DNA of 64,000 nt from Corallococcus sp. NCRR (GTDB taxonomy: Bacteria > Myxococcota > Myxococcia > Myxococcales > Myxococcaceae). The stretch is from positions 1,054,001 to 1,118,000 of the forward strand of contig NZ_CP114039.1 of NCBI RefSeq assembly GCF_026965535.1. The letters are read 5' to 3'. The translations under genes and the position numbers were made by a program. Below, one piece after another: positions 45,347 to 53,564 of the stretch. The first letter of the stretch is position 1, and the number at the start of each line of letters is the position of its first letter. Below the pieces are notes generated by a model. It ran no database searches and was not told the origin of the DNA. It worked only from the letters and a program-made list of their open reading frames with translations.

Positions 45347-46672
45347 ATGATCGAAGGTCTTCCCCCCGTCGTCGCATGGCCGCCGCTCCAGACGCTGATG
45401 CGGCTGACGCTCGCGCTCGCGGTGGGCCTGTTCGTCGGGCTGGAGCGCGAGTGGCGCGGCAAGGAGGCCGGTCTGCGCACGTTCGGCTTCGCGGCGCTGC
45501 TGGGCGGCATGGGCGGCCTGCTGGGTCCGAACTTCGCGCTGCTCAGCCTCGCGCTCCTGGGCGTGCTGCTGTGCTTCCTCAACTGGCAGTCCCTGCGCGC
45601 CAACGGCGGCGCGGAGCTGACCACGTCCGCCGCGCTGCTCGTCACGGGCTTCACCGGCGTGCTGTGCGGCCTGGGCCACACGGTGACGCCCGCGGCGGTG
45701 GGCGTGACGACGGCGGGCCTGCTCGCGTGGAAGGAGCGGATGGCCACCTTCAGCCACAAAATCACCGCCGAGGAGCTGCGCAGCGCCATCCTGCTGGCCA
45801 TCCTCGCCTTCGCCATCTACCCGGTGCTGCCCGCGCAGCCGGTGGACCCGTGGGGCCTCATCGAGCCGCGCGCCGCGTGGGTGACCGTCATCCTCATCGC
45901 GGCCATCGGCTTCGTGAACTACCTGCTGTGGAAGATGTTCGGCACGCACGGCGTGGAGGTGACGGGGTTCCTGGGCGGGCTCGTCAACAGCACCGTCACC
46001 GTGGCGGAGCTGGCCAACCGCGTGCGCGAGACGTCCGGACGCCTGCTCGACGTGGCCTACCGGGGGGTGATGCTGGCCACCGCCGCCATGGCGCTGCGCA
46101 ACGCCGTGCTCCTGGGGCTGCTCTCCTTCCGCGCGCTGGTGGACTCCGCCATCCCGCTGGTCCTCATCCTCCTGTCCAGCACGGGCCTGGCGCTGGTGCG
46201 CTCGCGCAAGGAGGCCACGCCCGGCGCCGAGCCCCCCGCCCTGCCCCTCAAGTCGCCCTTCTCCCTGCCGTCCGCGCTGAAGTTCGGCCTCATCTTCCTG
46301 GCGCTCCAGGTGGTGGGCACGGTGGGCCAGACGCTGCTGGGCCGCTGGGGCTTCTACGCGGTGAGCGCCGTGGGCGGCCTGGTGTCCAGCGCGTCCGCGG
46401 TGGCGTCCGCCGCGTCGCTGTGCGCCAACGGCACCATCTCCCCCACGACGGCCGGAGTGGGCGCCATCATCGCGTCGCTCGCCAGCGCCGCCATCAACTT
46501 CATCCTCGTGGCGCGCGTGTCGGAGCAGCGCTCGCTCACGCTGCGGCTGGGCCGCGCGCTGGGCGTGGTGATGCTGCTGGGGCTCGTGGGCGCGCTCGTG
46601 CAGACGCGCCTGCCGGAGTTCCTCCCGAACAACCCGGGCGGCCCGGGGCTCATCGAGCCCCACCATCCCTGA
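45347..46672 (+). CDS. MgtC/SapB plus DUF4010 membrane protein
   Basis: 441 residues from the ATG at 45347 (GAGAGGG about 8 nt upstream; ATG at 45329 is also in frame). N-terminal MgtC-type domain: 'LTLALAVGLFVGLEREWRG', 'LRTFGFAALLGGMGGLLG'. The remainder, about 150-430, is the DUF4010 membrane domain ('KITAEELRSAILLAILAFAIYP', 'GFLGGLVNSTVTVAELANR', 'GRWGFYAVSAVGGLVSSASA'). Ten or more hydrophobic segments. Transport-related, possibly Mg2+ or small-molecule, but the substrate of this family is unknown. Just downstream, a tail-to-tail histidine kinase gene begins its end. Confidence 0.82.
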   Translation: MIEGLPPVVAWPPLQTLMRLTLALAVGLFVGLEREWRGKEAGLRTFGFAALLGGMGGLLGPNFALLSLALLGVLLCFLNWQSLRANGGAELTTSAALLVTGFTGVLCGLGHTVTPAAVGVTTAGLLAWKERMATFSHKITAEELRSAILLAILAFAIYPVLPAQPVDPWGLIEPRAAWVTVILIAAIGFVNYLLWKMFGTHGVEVTGFLGGLVNSTVTVAELANRVRETSGRLLDVAYRGVMLATAAMALRNAVLLGLLSFRALVDSAIPLVLILLSSTGLALVRSRKEATPGAEPPALPLKSPFSLPSALKFGLIFLALQVVGTVGQTLLGRWGFYAVSAVGGLVSSASAVASAASLCANGTISPTTAGVGAIIASLASAAINFILVARVSEQRSLTLRLGRALGVVMLLGLVGALVQTRLPEFLPNNPGGPGLIEPHHP

Positions 46673-46679
46673 CCGCGTC

Positions 46680-46726
46680 AGAAGCGGTCTGGCTCCGGCG
46701 ACCGCTAGAAGCGGTCTGGCTCCGGC
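46680..46726. repeat. 20-nt direct repeat, 27-nt period, over the kinase stop codon
   Basis: A 20-nt exact repeat at 46680-46699 and 46707-46726. On the minus strand it encodes the kinase's last residues PEPDRF, stop TAG, then again in frame RSPEPDRF before TGA. A short tandem duplication that copied the gene end. Confidence 0.85.
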
Positions 46727-48198
46727 ATGGGCGGCGCGGCGGTCAGCCCGCCCTGCATGGGCGGGTGCAGCGGCAACTGGACGATGAAGCGCGAGCCGTG
46801 GCCGAACTCGCTCTCCACGCGCACCCGGCCGCCGTGGCCCTCCACCAGGCTCTTCACGATGGCCAGGCCCAGCCCCGCGCCGCCGAACTCACGCGTGGAG
46901 CTGCCGTCCACCTGGTAGAAGCTCTGGAAGATGCGCTCGAACTCCTCGGCGCGGATGCCCACGCCGGTGTCCTCCACGCTGATGCGGTAGCCGGGCACGC
47001 CCAGCTCCTGCTGCATCGCCGCGTCCGACAGCGTCACCTTCACCCGGCCACCCGCGGGCGTGAACTTCACCGCGTTGGCCAGCAGGTTCACCACCACCTG
47101 CCGCAGCTTGTCCAGGTCTCCGGCGAGCCGGGGCTGCGGCGTGTGCGGCAGCCGCACCTCCAGCTCCAGGCCCTTGCGCTGCGCCTGCGGCAGCACGCTG
47201 GAGACCGCCGTCTGGATGACGTAGCCCGGATCCACCGGCGCCATGGACAGGCGCAGGCGCCCCGCTTCAATCTGGCTCAGGTCCAAGAGCGAGGAGATCA
47301 TCGAGAGGAGCGTCTCGCCCTTCTCCACGATGGTGCGCACATACTGGAGCTGCTCCGGGTTGAGCGGCCCCGCCAGCCCTTCCGCCATCATCTCCGAGTA
47401 GCCCAGGATGGACGCGAGCGGCGTGCGCAGCTCGTGGCTCACCGTGCCCAGGAAGGTGGACTTCAACCGGTCCAGCTCCTTCAACCGCGCGTTCGCCTGG
47501 AGCAGCCGCGCGTTCTGCGCCTCCAGCTCGCGGTGCACCTCCAGCGTGGACTCCAGATGCAGGTGCGTGGCCAGGTACGCCTTCTGCCCGCTGGCGACGA
47601 GCGCGCCCAGCACCTGGCCGAAGTGCCCCAGCACCTGCGCGGCGGTGCGCTCCGGCACGCGGCGCACGCGGCCCAGGAGCTCCTGCGCGCGCTCCAGGTC
47701 CAGGCCGTGGATGCTGGTGAGCGTCTCCGGGAAGTCCGTCAGCTCCTCCGGCGTGAAGGGCCCCAGGATGACCCGGCCCAGGAGGTCGCCGTCCCAGCGC
47801 ACCGGCATCACCACGTAGCGCAGGCCGGTGAAGCAGGTGAGCGCGATGAGGCCCGCCGCTTCGGAGACGTCTCCGTCCGCCACGCGCCCGCCGGCCTCCG
47901 GCAGCACGGGGCCGTCCTTCACCCGGCCCACCATGGCGGTGCACGCGTGGCGCCCGTCCGGGAAGGAGAAGACGTAGGCGCAGAAGTCGCCGTGGCCCAC
48001 CTTCACGTCCGCCAGCTTGTTGCCGCGCGTGTCCAGCACCTTGATGCCCACGCGGTACAGGTCGCTGAAGCCCTTCACCACCTCCGTGAAGGATGGCAGA
48101 TCCAGGAGGTCCCCCAGCGACAGCCGCCGCTGGAGCGCGGACTCGCGCCGGGGCGCGCTCGCGGTGTTCCGGGGTCCTCCGCCTGACGCGCCGCTCAT
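46705..48198 (-). CDS. PocR-domain sensor histidine kinase
   Basis: 497 residues from the ATG at 48198, overlapping the GTPase stop (ATGA). Residues about 25-170 form a PocR sensory domain ('LDLPSFTEVVKGFSDLYRVG', 'FCAYVFSFPDGRHACTAMV', 'GLRYVVMPVRWDGDLLGRVI'), a ligand-binding fold that often uses conserved Cys. A linker helix leads to HisKA with 'TVSHELRTPLASILGYS' and HATPase ('NLLANAVKFTP', 'VEDTGVGIRAEEFERIF', 'GGAGLGLAIVKSLVEGHGG'). No transmembrane segment, so a soluble kinase. No receiver or regulator gene follows, so its partner is elsewhere. Coupling to an MglA-like GTPase suggests a joint role in polarity or motility. Confidence 0.85.
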   Translation of the reverse strand: MSGASGGGPRNTASAPRRESALQRRLSLGDLLDLPSFTEVVKGFSDLYRVGIKVLDTRGNKLADVKVGHGDFCAYVFSFPDGRHACTAMVGRVKDGPVLPEAGGRVADGDVSEAAGLIALTCFTGLRYVVMPVRWDGDLLGRVILGPFTPEELTDFPETLTSIHGLDLERAQELLGRVRRVPERTAAQVLGHFGQVLGALVASGQKAYLATHLHLESTLEVHRELEAQNARLLQANARLKELDRLKSTFLGTVSHELRTPLASILGYSEMMAEGLAGPLNPEQLQYVRTIVEKGETLLSMISSLLDLSQIEAGRLRLSMAPVDPGYVIQTAVSSVLPQAQRKGLELEVRLPHTPQPRLAGDLDKLRQVVVNLLANAVKFTPAGGRVKVTLSDAAMQQELGVPGYRISVEDTGVGIRAEEFERIFQSFYQVDGSSTREFGGAGLGLAIVKSLVEGHGGRVRVESEFGHGSRFIVQLPLHPPMQGGLTAAPPMPEPDRF

Positions 48199-48920
48199 GG
48201 CGCCCTCCCGCTCTCCCTGCCGCCAGGCATGGCGCCAGGGCCGTACCGCCCCTCCAGCGCCGTGCCGCTCAGGTCGATGTGACGGAAGATCTGCCCCAGG
48301 AACTCCTCTTCGCTCAGGCCCACGTTGCGCGACAGCTGCGCCCGGCCCTCCAGCGCGCGCCAGGCCGTCTGCACCACGGCATGGAAGGTCTCCACCACGC
48401 CCTCGCCTCGCACGGCCACGGAGCCCACCACCGGCTGGCTGCCCCGGCGCTGCACCTCCGCCAGCTCCTCGTCCGTCAGGCTGTCGGGCAGGTCGCGCTT
48501 GTTGAACTGGATGACCACCGGCACCTGCGTGGGGTCCAGCTCCATCTCCCGCAGGTTCTCCTGCAGGTTGCGCCAGTAGGCGTTGTTCTCCTGGGCCGCC
48601 CCGCGCCGGCTGTCCGCGATGAAGACCACCGCGTCCGCGCCCTGGAGCACCACCCGCCGCGTGGCGTTGTGGATGACCTGACCGGGCACGGTGAAGAGCT
48701 TCACCTTCACCTTGAAGCCCGTGGAGGTGGAGAAGAAGACGGGCAGCAGGTCGAAGAAGAGCGTCCGGTCGTCGTGGGTATCCACCGACAGGAGGCGCCC
48801 TCGCACGTCCGGCCGCGCTCGCGCGTGCAGCTTGCGCAAGTTCGTCGTCTTCCCGCTCAACCCGGGGCCGTAATAAACGATCTTGAGCGTCAGCTCGCGC
48901 TGGGCGTGGTTGAGTTGCAA
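48195..48920 (-). CDS. MglA-like small GTPase
   Basis: 241 residues if the TTG at 48920 is the start (no clear ribosome site, but the N-terminus fits the family). Walker A 'YYGPGLSGKTTN' (18-27), G3 as 'FTVPGQ' (77-81) in place of DxxG, as in MglA-type proteins, G4 'FNKRD' (139-143). It is longer than MglA by a C-terminal region of about 45 residues with 'LSEEEFLGQIFRHIDLSG'. MglA sets cell polarity and motility in Myxococcus; this is a distinct paralogue. Cotranscribed with the histidine kinase. Confidence 0.85.
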   Translation of the reverse strand: MQLNHAQRELTLKIVYYGPGLSGKTTNLRKLHARARPDVRGRLLSVDTHDDRTLFFDLLPVFFSTSTGFKVKVKLFTVPGQVIHNATRRVVLQGADAVVFIADSRRGAAQENNAYWRNLQENLREMELDPTQVPVVIQFNKRDLPDSLTDEELAEVQRRGSQPVVGSVAVRGEGVVETFHAVVQTAWRALEGRAQLSRNVGLSEEEFLGQIFRHIDLSGTALEGRYGPGAMPGGRESGRAP

Positions 48921-48957
48921 GGGGCAGAACTCGGACCGAGGGGGACCCGGACAGGGG

Positions 48958-48966
48958 TTTTATAAT
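48958..48966. promoter_or_regulatory. AT-rich -10-like element
   Basis: TTTATAAT, the only TATAAT-like block in this 270-bp divergent gap. It could serve either strand (minus-strand TATAAA lies about 40 bp before the GTPase start). No convincing -35 box. Confidence 0.25.
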
Positions 48967-49190
48967 GGCCCCACGCTCCGCGCGGAAGGCCGCTCGCAGT
49001 CCAGACGGCGGGGCGGAACGCGTCTTCCCGGAATGACGCTCCCGCCGACGGGGGTTCGAGTAGTTCCTGCTCCCCGCCTGGGAGGAGGACGTCTCCCCAC
49101 ACTGAAAAGAGGACAATGCGCGCGGAATGATCGCGTGCATGGGTACGGGGGGACCGGTTAGGATCGCGGACGCGACGGAGGAGCAAGGCG

Positions 49191-49730
49191 ATGACGATGA
49201 AGCAGGTGGACCCTGGCGTCGAGGTGGCGGCCCCCACGCCGGTGCTGGATGGAGCGACGCTCCCCAACGATCTTGTGACCGGGGTCAAATTCGGTCCGCC
49301 CACCGACGAGGACCTGACCACGGTGTCGGCCCTGCGCGCCAACTCCGAGCCCTGGAAGGGGCGGGGTGAGACGCAGGAGGAGAGCCTCAAGGCCCTCACC
49401 CAGCTGAAGCCCTTCCTCCACGTGGCGCGGCTGCAGAACCAGGTGGTGGGCTACGTGACGGTGGAGCGCGACGGTCCGGTGCCGGGCGCGGCCTACCTGC
49501 GCAACATCGTGGTGAAGCCGGAGCTGCGGCGCCACGGCGTGGGCGCCATGCTGCTGGACAAGGCGCTGGACGCGGCGCGCGACATGTACCGCAAGACCAT
49601 CGCGCTGCGCGTGGATCCGGCGAACGCGCCGGCGGTGGGCTTCTACCGCAAGGCGGGCTTCACCACGGTGGCCACGGTGGTCTCCAAGAAGTCCGGTAAG
49701 CTGCGGCTCCTGATGTCGCGCGAGCTGTAG
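49191..49730 (+). CDS. GNAT-family N-acetyltransferase
   Basis: 179 residues; GGAGGAG lies about 8 nt before the ATG. GNAT core about 60-175: 'VVGYVTVERDG', the acetyl-CoA loop 'VVKPELRRHGVGAMLLDKAL' (R-R-x-G-x-G), and 'VGFYRKAGFTTVATV'. An N-terminal extension of about 30 residues is not part of the fold. Substrate (amine or protein N-terminus) unknown. Ends in a strong hairpin. Confidence 0.85.
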   Translation: MTMKQVDPGVEVAAPTPVLDGATLPNDLVTGVKFGPPTDEDLTTVSALRANSEPWKGRGETQEESLKALTQLKPFLHVARLQNQVVGYVTVERDGPVPGAAYLRNIVVKPELRRHGVGAMLLDKALDAARDMYRKTIALRVDPANAPAVGFYRKAGFTTVATVVSKKSGKLRLLMSREL

Positions 49731-49761
49731 TCCTCAGCACCCCAACGAAATCGGTTGGACC

Positions 49762-49796
49762 CGACGGGAGGGGCCCTCGCACGGCCGCTCCCGTCG
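49762..49796 (+). terminator. Terminator after the acetyltransferase gene
   Basis: Nine-bp arms CGACGGGAG (49762-49770) and CTCCCGTCG (49788-49796), inner GGCC pairs, 32 bp after the stop, followed by TTT. Likely intrinsic. Confidence 0.6.
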
Positions 49797-49909
49797 TGCG
49801 TTTGGGCCCATGCCCCCAGGGTGACCTGGAGCGTGGCGGTCGACTATCCTCGCGGGAGTTTCCACCCCGCCGGGCCTGACGCACGGCAGCGGTGGGGCCT
49901 CCCCCCTGA

Positions 49910-51790
49910 ATGAAACCGCTCGCGGAACTGCTGCGTCATCTCTCGCGTCCTGGAATCACCGAGCTGGCCCTGGCCAGCGGCCGTCCTCCGATGGTGCGCG
50001 GCGCCAACGGGTACGAGCCCATCGATCCAGGCGCACTCTCCACCGATGAGCTCGTGAAGGCCCTCCAGGCGATGGTGGGCATGGCGCGCGCGTCCACGGT
50101 GTCGGAGACACCAGTGCAGTGGCAGGTGAACGCCACGGGCCTGGGTTCCCTCAACATCGCGGCGGTGCGCCGGGGCGAGCTGATGAACGTGCGCCTCACG
50201 AGGGGCACGGAGGGCGCGGCGGCGGCGGCGGCTCCAGCAGCCGCCGCGGCTCCAGCGGCGCCTGCCGCGCCCACGCGCACGCCCTACGCGGGAATGCCCG
50301 CGGTGTCCGCGCAGGCCCCCACGCGCACGCCCTACGCGGGAGTGCCCGCCGTCTCCGCGCCCGTGGACGCGCGAGCCGCGCAGTCTGGTGGCCTGGGTGC
50401 CGGAGCCGCCGCGCGCGCAGCTCCCGGCGCCGCGGCTCACCCGGGCGCAGCGGCCCACTCGGGCGCCGCTTCACACGCGGGATCCGCCCCGTCCCACGCG
50501 GGCGCAGGCGGATACGCGGGCGCGGCGGCCCACTCCACCGCGGCGGCCCATTCGGGCGCCGTGGCCCACTCCAGCGCCAGCGCGAATCCGCCCGCGCGGG
50601 TCATCCCCATCTCACGCGCGACCTCCGCTCCGGGCCGCGACCTGGCGGTGCTGCTGGAGCAGGCGCGCAGCATGGCCGCCAGCGACCTGCACCTGGTGGC
50701 CGGACGGCCTCCGCTGATGCGCCTGGCCGGAGAGCTGCTCCCGCAGGACACGCCGCTGTCCCCGGAGACGGTGGAGCGGCTGCTGCTCCCCATCATCCCG
50801 GAGCGGCTGCGGCACGTGCTGGAGAAGGACGGCAGCGTGGACTTCGCGCTGGACTCCGAGGAGACCGGCCGCTTCCGCGTCAACGTGTGCCGCCAGCGCA
50901 CGGGCCTCAAGGGCACCTTCCGCGTCATCCCCCGCGAAATCCCCACCCTGGAGTCGCTGGGCCTGCCCGCGGACATCGCCAAGGCCACGCACCACCACCA
51001 GGGCCTCATCGTGCTCACCGGCCCGTCCGGCCACGGCAAGACGAGCACGCTCGCCGCGCTGGTGGACATCATCAACCGCGAGACCACGCACCACGTGCTC
51101 ACCGTCGAGGACCCGGTGGAGTACGTACACCCGCGCAAGCGCGCCCTCATCAGCCAGCGCGAGGTGGGCACCAGCACCCGCACCTTCGCCAGCGCCCTCA
51201 AGGGCAGCCTCCGCGAGGACCCGGACGTCATCGTCGTGGGCGAGCTGCGCGACACGGAGACCGTGCGCATGGCGCTCGCCGCCAGCGAGACGGGCCACCT
51301 GCTCATCAGCACCATGAACACGCCCAGCGCGGCGAAGACCATCGACCGGCTCATCGACCTCTTCCCGCCGGCGGATCAACAGCAGGTGCGGCTGTCGCTC
51401 TCCAGCGGCCTGCGCCTCATCGTCAGCCAGCGGCTGATGCCCGCCACGGACGGCAAGTCCCTGGTCGCCGCCGCCGAGGTGCTCACCGGCTCCGTGGCCC
51501 TGGGCAACCTCATCCGCGACAACAAGACGTATCAAATCCCCTCCCTCCAGCAGCGCGGCAAGTCGCTGGGCATCATCCGCTTCGAGGACTCGCTCGCGGA
51601 CCTGGCCCGCTCCGGCAAGGCGACCCTGGAGACGGTGAAGGGCTTCGCGGAGAACCCGGACGAAATCGAAGCCATGGTGACGGGCAAGCGGCCCGGCGCC
51701 GCCCCCACCGTGCCCCCGCCCGCCACCGCCCAGGAGGGCGCGCGGATGCTGTCCAAGGTGGGCTCACTGCTTGGCAAGAAGGGCGCCTGA
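49910..51790 (+). CDS. PilT-type ATPase with Ala-rich N-terminal insert
   Basis: 626 residues. The N-terminal about 95 residues are a first PilT-like N-domain ('LAELLRHLSRPGITELALASG'); about 100-240 is an Ala/Gly/Ser/Pro low-complexity linker with repeated 'TRTPYAG' units. A second complete N-domain ('LDLHLVAGRPPLMRLAGE', about 260) and RecA core follow: Walker A 'TGPSGHGKTST' at about 371, Asp-box 'VLTVEDPVEYVH', Walker B 'DVIVVGELRD', and His box 'SETGHLLISTMN' (where PilT has AETGHLV). A retraction-ATPase relative; the doubled N-domain and linker are unusual. Paired with the next gene. Confidence 0.85.
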   Translation: MKPLAELLRHLSRPGITELALASGRPPMVRGANGYEPIDPGALSTDELVKALQAMVGMARASTVSETPVQWQVNATGLGSLNIAAVRRGELMNVRLTRGTEGAAAAAAPAAAAAPAAPAAPTRTPYAGMPAVSAQAPTRTPYAGVPAVSAPVDARAAQSGGLGAGAAARAAPGAAAHPGAAAHSGAASHAGSAPSHAGAGGYAGAAAHSTAAAHSGAVAHSSASANPPARVIPISRATSAPGRDLAVLLEQARSMAASDLHLVAGRPPLMRLAGELLPQDTPLSPETVERLLLPIIPERLRHVLEKDGSVDFALDSEETGRFRVNVCRQRTGLKGTFRVIPREIPTLESLGLPADIAKATHHHQGLIVLTGPSGHGKTSTLAALVDIINRETTHHVLTVEDPVEYVHPRKRALISQREVGTSTRTFASALKGSLREDPDVIVVGELRDTETVRMALAASETGHLLISTMNTPSAAKTIDRLIDLFPPADQQQVRLSLSSGLRLIVSQRLMPATDGKSLVAAAEVLTGSVALGNLIRDNKTYQIPSLQQRGKSLGIIRFEDSLADLARSGKATLETVKGFAENPDEIEAMVTGKRPGAAPTVPPPATAQEGARMLSKVGSLLGKKGA

Positions 51791-51791
51791 C

Positions 51792-52898
51792 ATGACGGAC
51801 AATCCCCGCATCGCCGCCTGGTTCGACGTCCTGCTCGACAAGAAGGGCAGCGACCTGCACCTGGGCGTAGGCTACCCGCCCCTGGGCCGCATCCGCGGCG
51901 AGCTCGTGCCCCTGCGCGAAGAGGCCCTCACCACCGAGGAGCTGGAGTCGCTGCTCTTCGAGATCTGCTCGCCCGAACAGAAGCGGCAGATCACCGAGGA
52001 GCTGGACCTGGACTTCGCCTACGGCTACGGCACCAAGGCCCGCTTCCGCGCCAACTACTTCTACCGGATGACCGGCATTGGCGCCGTGTTCCGCACCATC
52101 CCCAGCAAGGTCCTGTCGCTGGAGGACCTGAAGACGCCGGAGGTGGTGCGCAAGATGGCGGACCGCCGCAGCGGGCTGGTGCTGGTGACGGGCCCCACGG
52201 GCTCCGGCAAGTCCACGACGCTCGCGGGGATGATCAACCACATCAACAAGACGCGCCCGGCGCACGTGCTCACCGTCGAGGACCCGGTGGAGTTCGTGCA
52301 CGAATCGCTCAAGTCCCAGGTCACCCACCGCGAGGTGGGCCCGCACGCCTCCAGCTTCGCCACCGCCATCCGCTCCGCCGGCCGTGAGGACCCCAACGTC
52401 ATCCTCATCGGCGAGCTGCGCACCAACGAGACGATGAAGCTGGCGCTCCAGCTGGCCAGCTTCGGCGTGCTCGTCTTCGCTACCGTGCACACCAACAGCG
52501 CCCCCGCCACCATCGACCGCATCATCAATTCCTTCCCCGCGGACGAGCAGGGACAGGTGCGCGGCATGCTCGCGGAGTCGCTGGCCGGCATCGTCGCCCA
52601 GCAGCTCATCAAGACCTCGGACGGCAAGGGCCGCGTCGCGGCGCTCGAAATCCTGGTGGGCAGCCCCGCCATCGCCGCCATGATTCGCGAGGGCAAGGTG
52701 TTCCAGATCGCCTCCAAGATGCAGGCCGGCCAGGGCCAGGGCATGCAGACCCTGGACATGCACCTGGAGCGGCTGGTGAAGGACGACGTCATCCTCCCGG
52801 AAGCCGCCCTGGAGAAAGCCCAGGACAAGGAGAATTTCGTGAAGGTCATCCAGCGCCTGAAGCCGGACTGGCAGGTGCCGGAGACGCTGAAGGCCTGA
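51792..52898 (+). CDS. PilT-type pilus retraction ATPase
   Basis: 368 residues, standard length, one nt after the preceding stop. 'KGSDLHLGVGYPPLGRIRGEL', 'LDFAYGYGTKARFRANYF', Walker A 'TGPTGSGKST' (about 134), 'VEDPVEFVH', 'RSAGREDPNVILIGELR', and 'FATVHTNSAP' all intact. Myxobacteria hold several PilT paralogues; only one is the main retraction motor and I cannot say which this is. The tandem with the longer relative suggests a hetero-oligomer or diverged pair. Confidence 0.88.
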   Translation: MTDNPRIAAWFDVLLDKKGSDLHLGVGYPPLGRIRGELVPLREEALTTEELESLLFEICSPEQKRQITEELDLDFAYGYGTKARFRANYFYRMTGIGAVFRTIPSKVLSLEDLKTPEVVRKMADRRSGLVLVTGPTGSGKSTTLAGMINHINKTRPAHVLTVEDPVEFVHESLKSQVTHREVGPHASSFATAIRSAGREDPNVILIGELRTNETMKLALQLASFGVLVFATVHTNSAPATIDRIINSFPADEQGQVRGMLAESLAGIVAQQLIKTSDGKGRVAALEILVGSPAIAAMIREGKVFQIASKMQAGQGQGMQTLDMHLERLVKDDVILPEAALEKAQDKENFVKVIQRLKPDWQVPETLKA

Positions 52899-52913
52899 GC
52901 GGCCCGCGCTGAC

Positions 52914-52946
52914 AGTCGGGAAGGAATTTGCTTTCTCCCCCCGACT
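52914..52946 (+). terminator. Hairpin after the pilT pair
   Basis: AGTCGGG (52914-52920) and CCCGACT (52940-52946), with further pairing inside. Sits 16 bp after the stop. No U-tract. Confidence 0.4.
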
Positions 52947-53015
52947 TCGCGTTTGTTCGGGAGTGAACTGGGACCCGGCCTACCGGGACGGGCCCACACT
53001 TCCGAGGGGGAAGTC

Positions 53016-53435
53016 ATGGATCAGCAGCAGATTGAGATGATGCAGCAGATGCAGGACCAGCAGGCGTCGGGCCCGGGCCCGCTCTTCTGGATCATCTACC
53101 TGGCCTTCATCGGCCTGACGATCGCCGGCCTGTGGAAGACGTTCGCCAAGGCGGGTCAGCCGGGCTGGGCGGCCATCGTGCCGTTCTACAACATCTATGT
53201 GATGACCCAGATCGTCGGCCGTCCGGCGTGGTGGGTGGTGCTGGCGCTGCTGCCGTGCGTGAACATCATCGCGCTGTTCATCATCGGCATCGACATGGCG
53301 AAGTCGTTCGGCAAGGGCACGGGCTTTGGCATCGGCCTGGCGCTGCTCGGCCCGGTCTTCTACGCCATCCTCGGCTTCGGTGACGCTCAGTACCAGGGTC
53401 CGGCCGCCTCCGGCGGTGGCATGGCCGCGGCGTAG
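53016..53435 (+). CDS. DUF5684-type small membrane protein
   Basis: 139 residues from the ATG at 53016 with GAGGGGGAAG upstream. Met/Gln-rich start ('MDQQQIEMMQQMQDQQ'), then four hydrophobic segments ('LFWIIYLAFIGLTIAGLW', 'WWVVLALLPCVNIIALFIIG', 'GFGIGLALLGPVFYAILGFG'), and the 'KAGQPGWAAIVPFYNIYVM' loop that defines this family. Ends Gly/Ala-rich. Function unknown. Confidence 0.82.
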   Translation: MDQQQIEMMQQMQDQQASGPGPLFWIIYLAFIGLTIAGLWKTFAKAGQPGWAAIVPFYNIYVMTQIVGRPAWWVVLALLPCVNIIALFIIGIDMAKSFGKGTGFGIGLALLGPVFYAILGFGDAQYQGPAASGGGMAAA

Positions 53436-53440
53436 TTCCC

Positions 53441-53459
53441 CACGGCCTTCGCGGCCGTG
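53441..53459 (+). terminator. Hairpin after the DUF5684 gene
   Basis: CACGGCC (53441-53447) and GGCCGTG (53453-53459), loop of 5. Six bp after the stop. No U-tract. Confidence 0.4.
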
Positions 53460-53564
53460 AACGGCGGCGGTGGAGGGGCCTTCACAGGTCGCTTCACCGC
53501 CGTTCGTGTTTCTGCCATCCGCCATTGCTCGCCCGCGAGCCCGACATCCAGTAGAGCGGGCCCG

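Noticed and set aside
45376..48186. 936-codon plus-strand frame over MgtC and kinase genes
   Set aside because: Shadow; the two real genes in other frames or strand are well supported.
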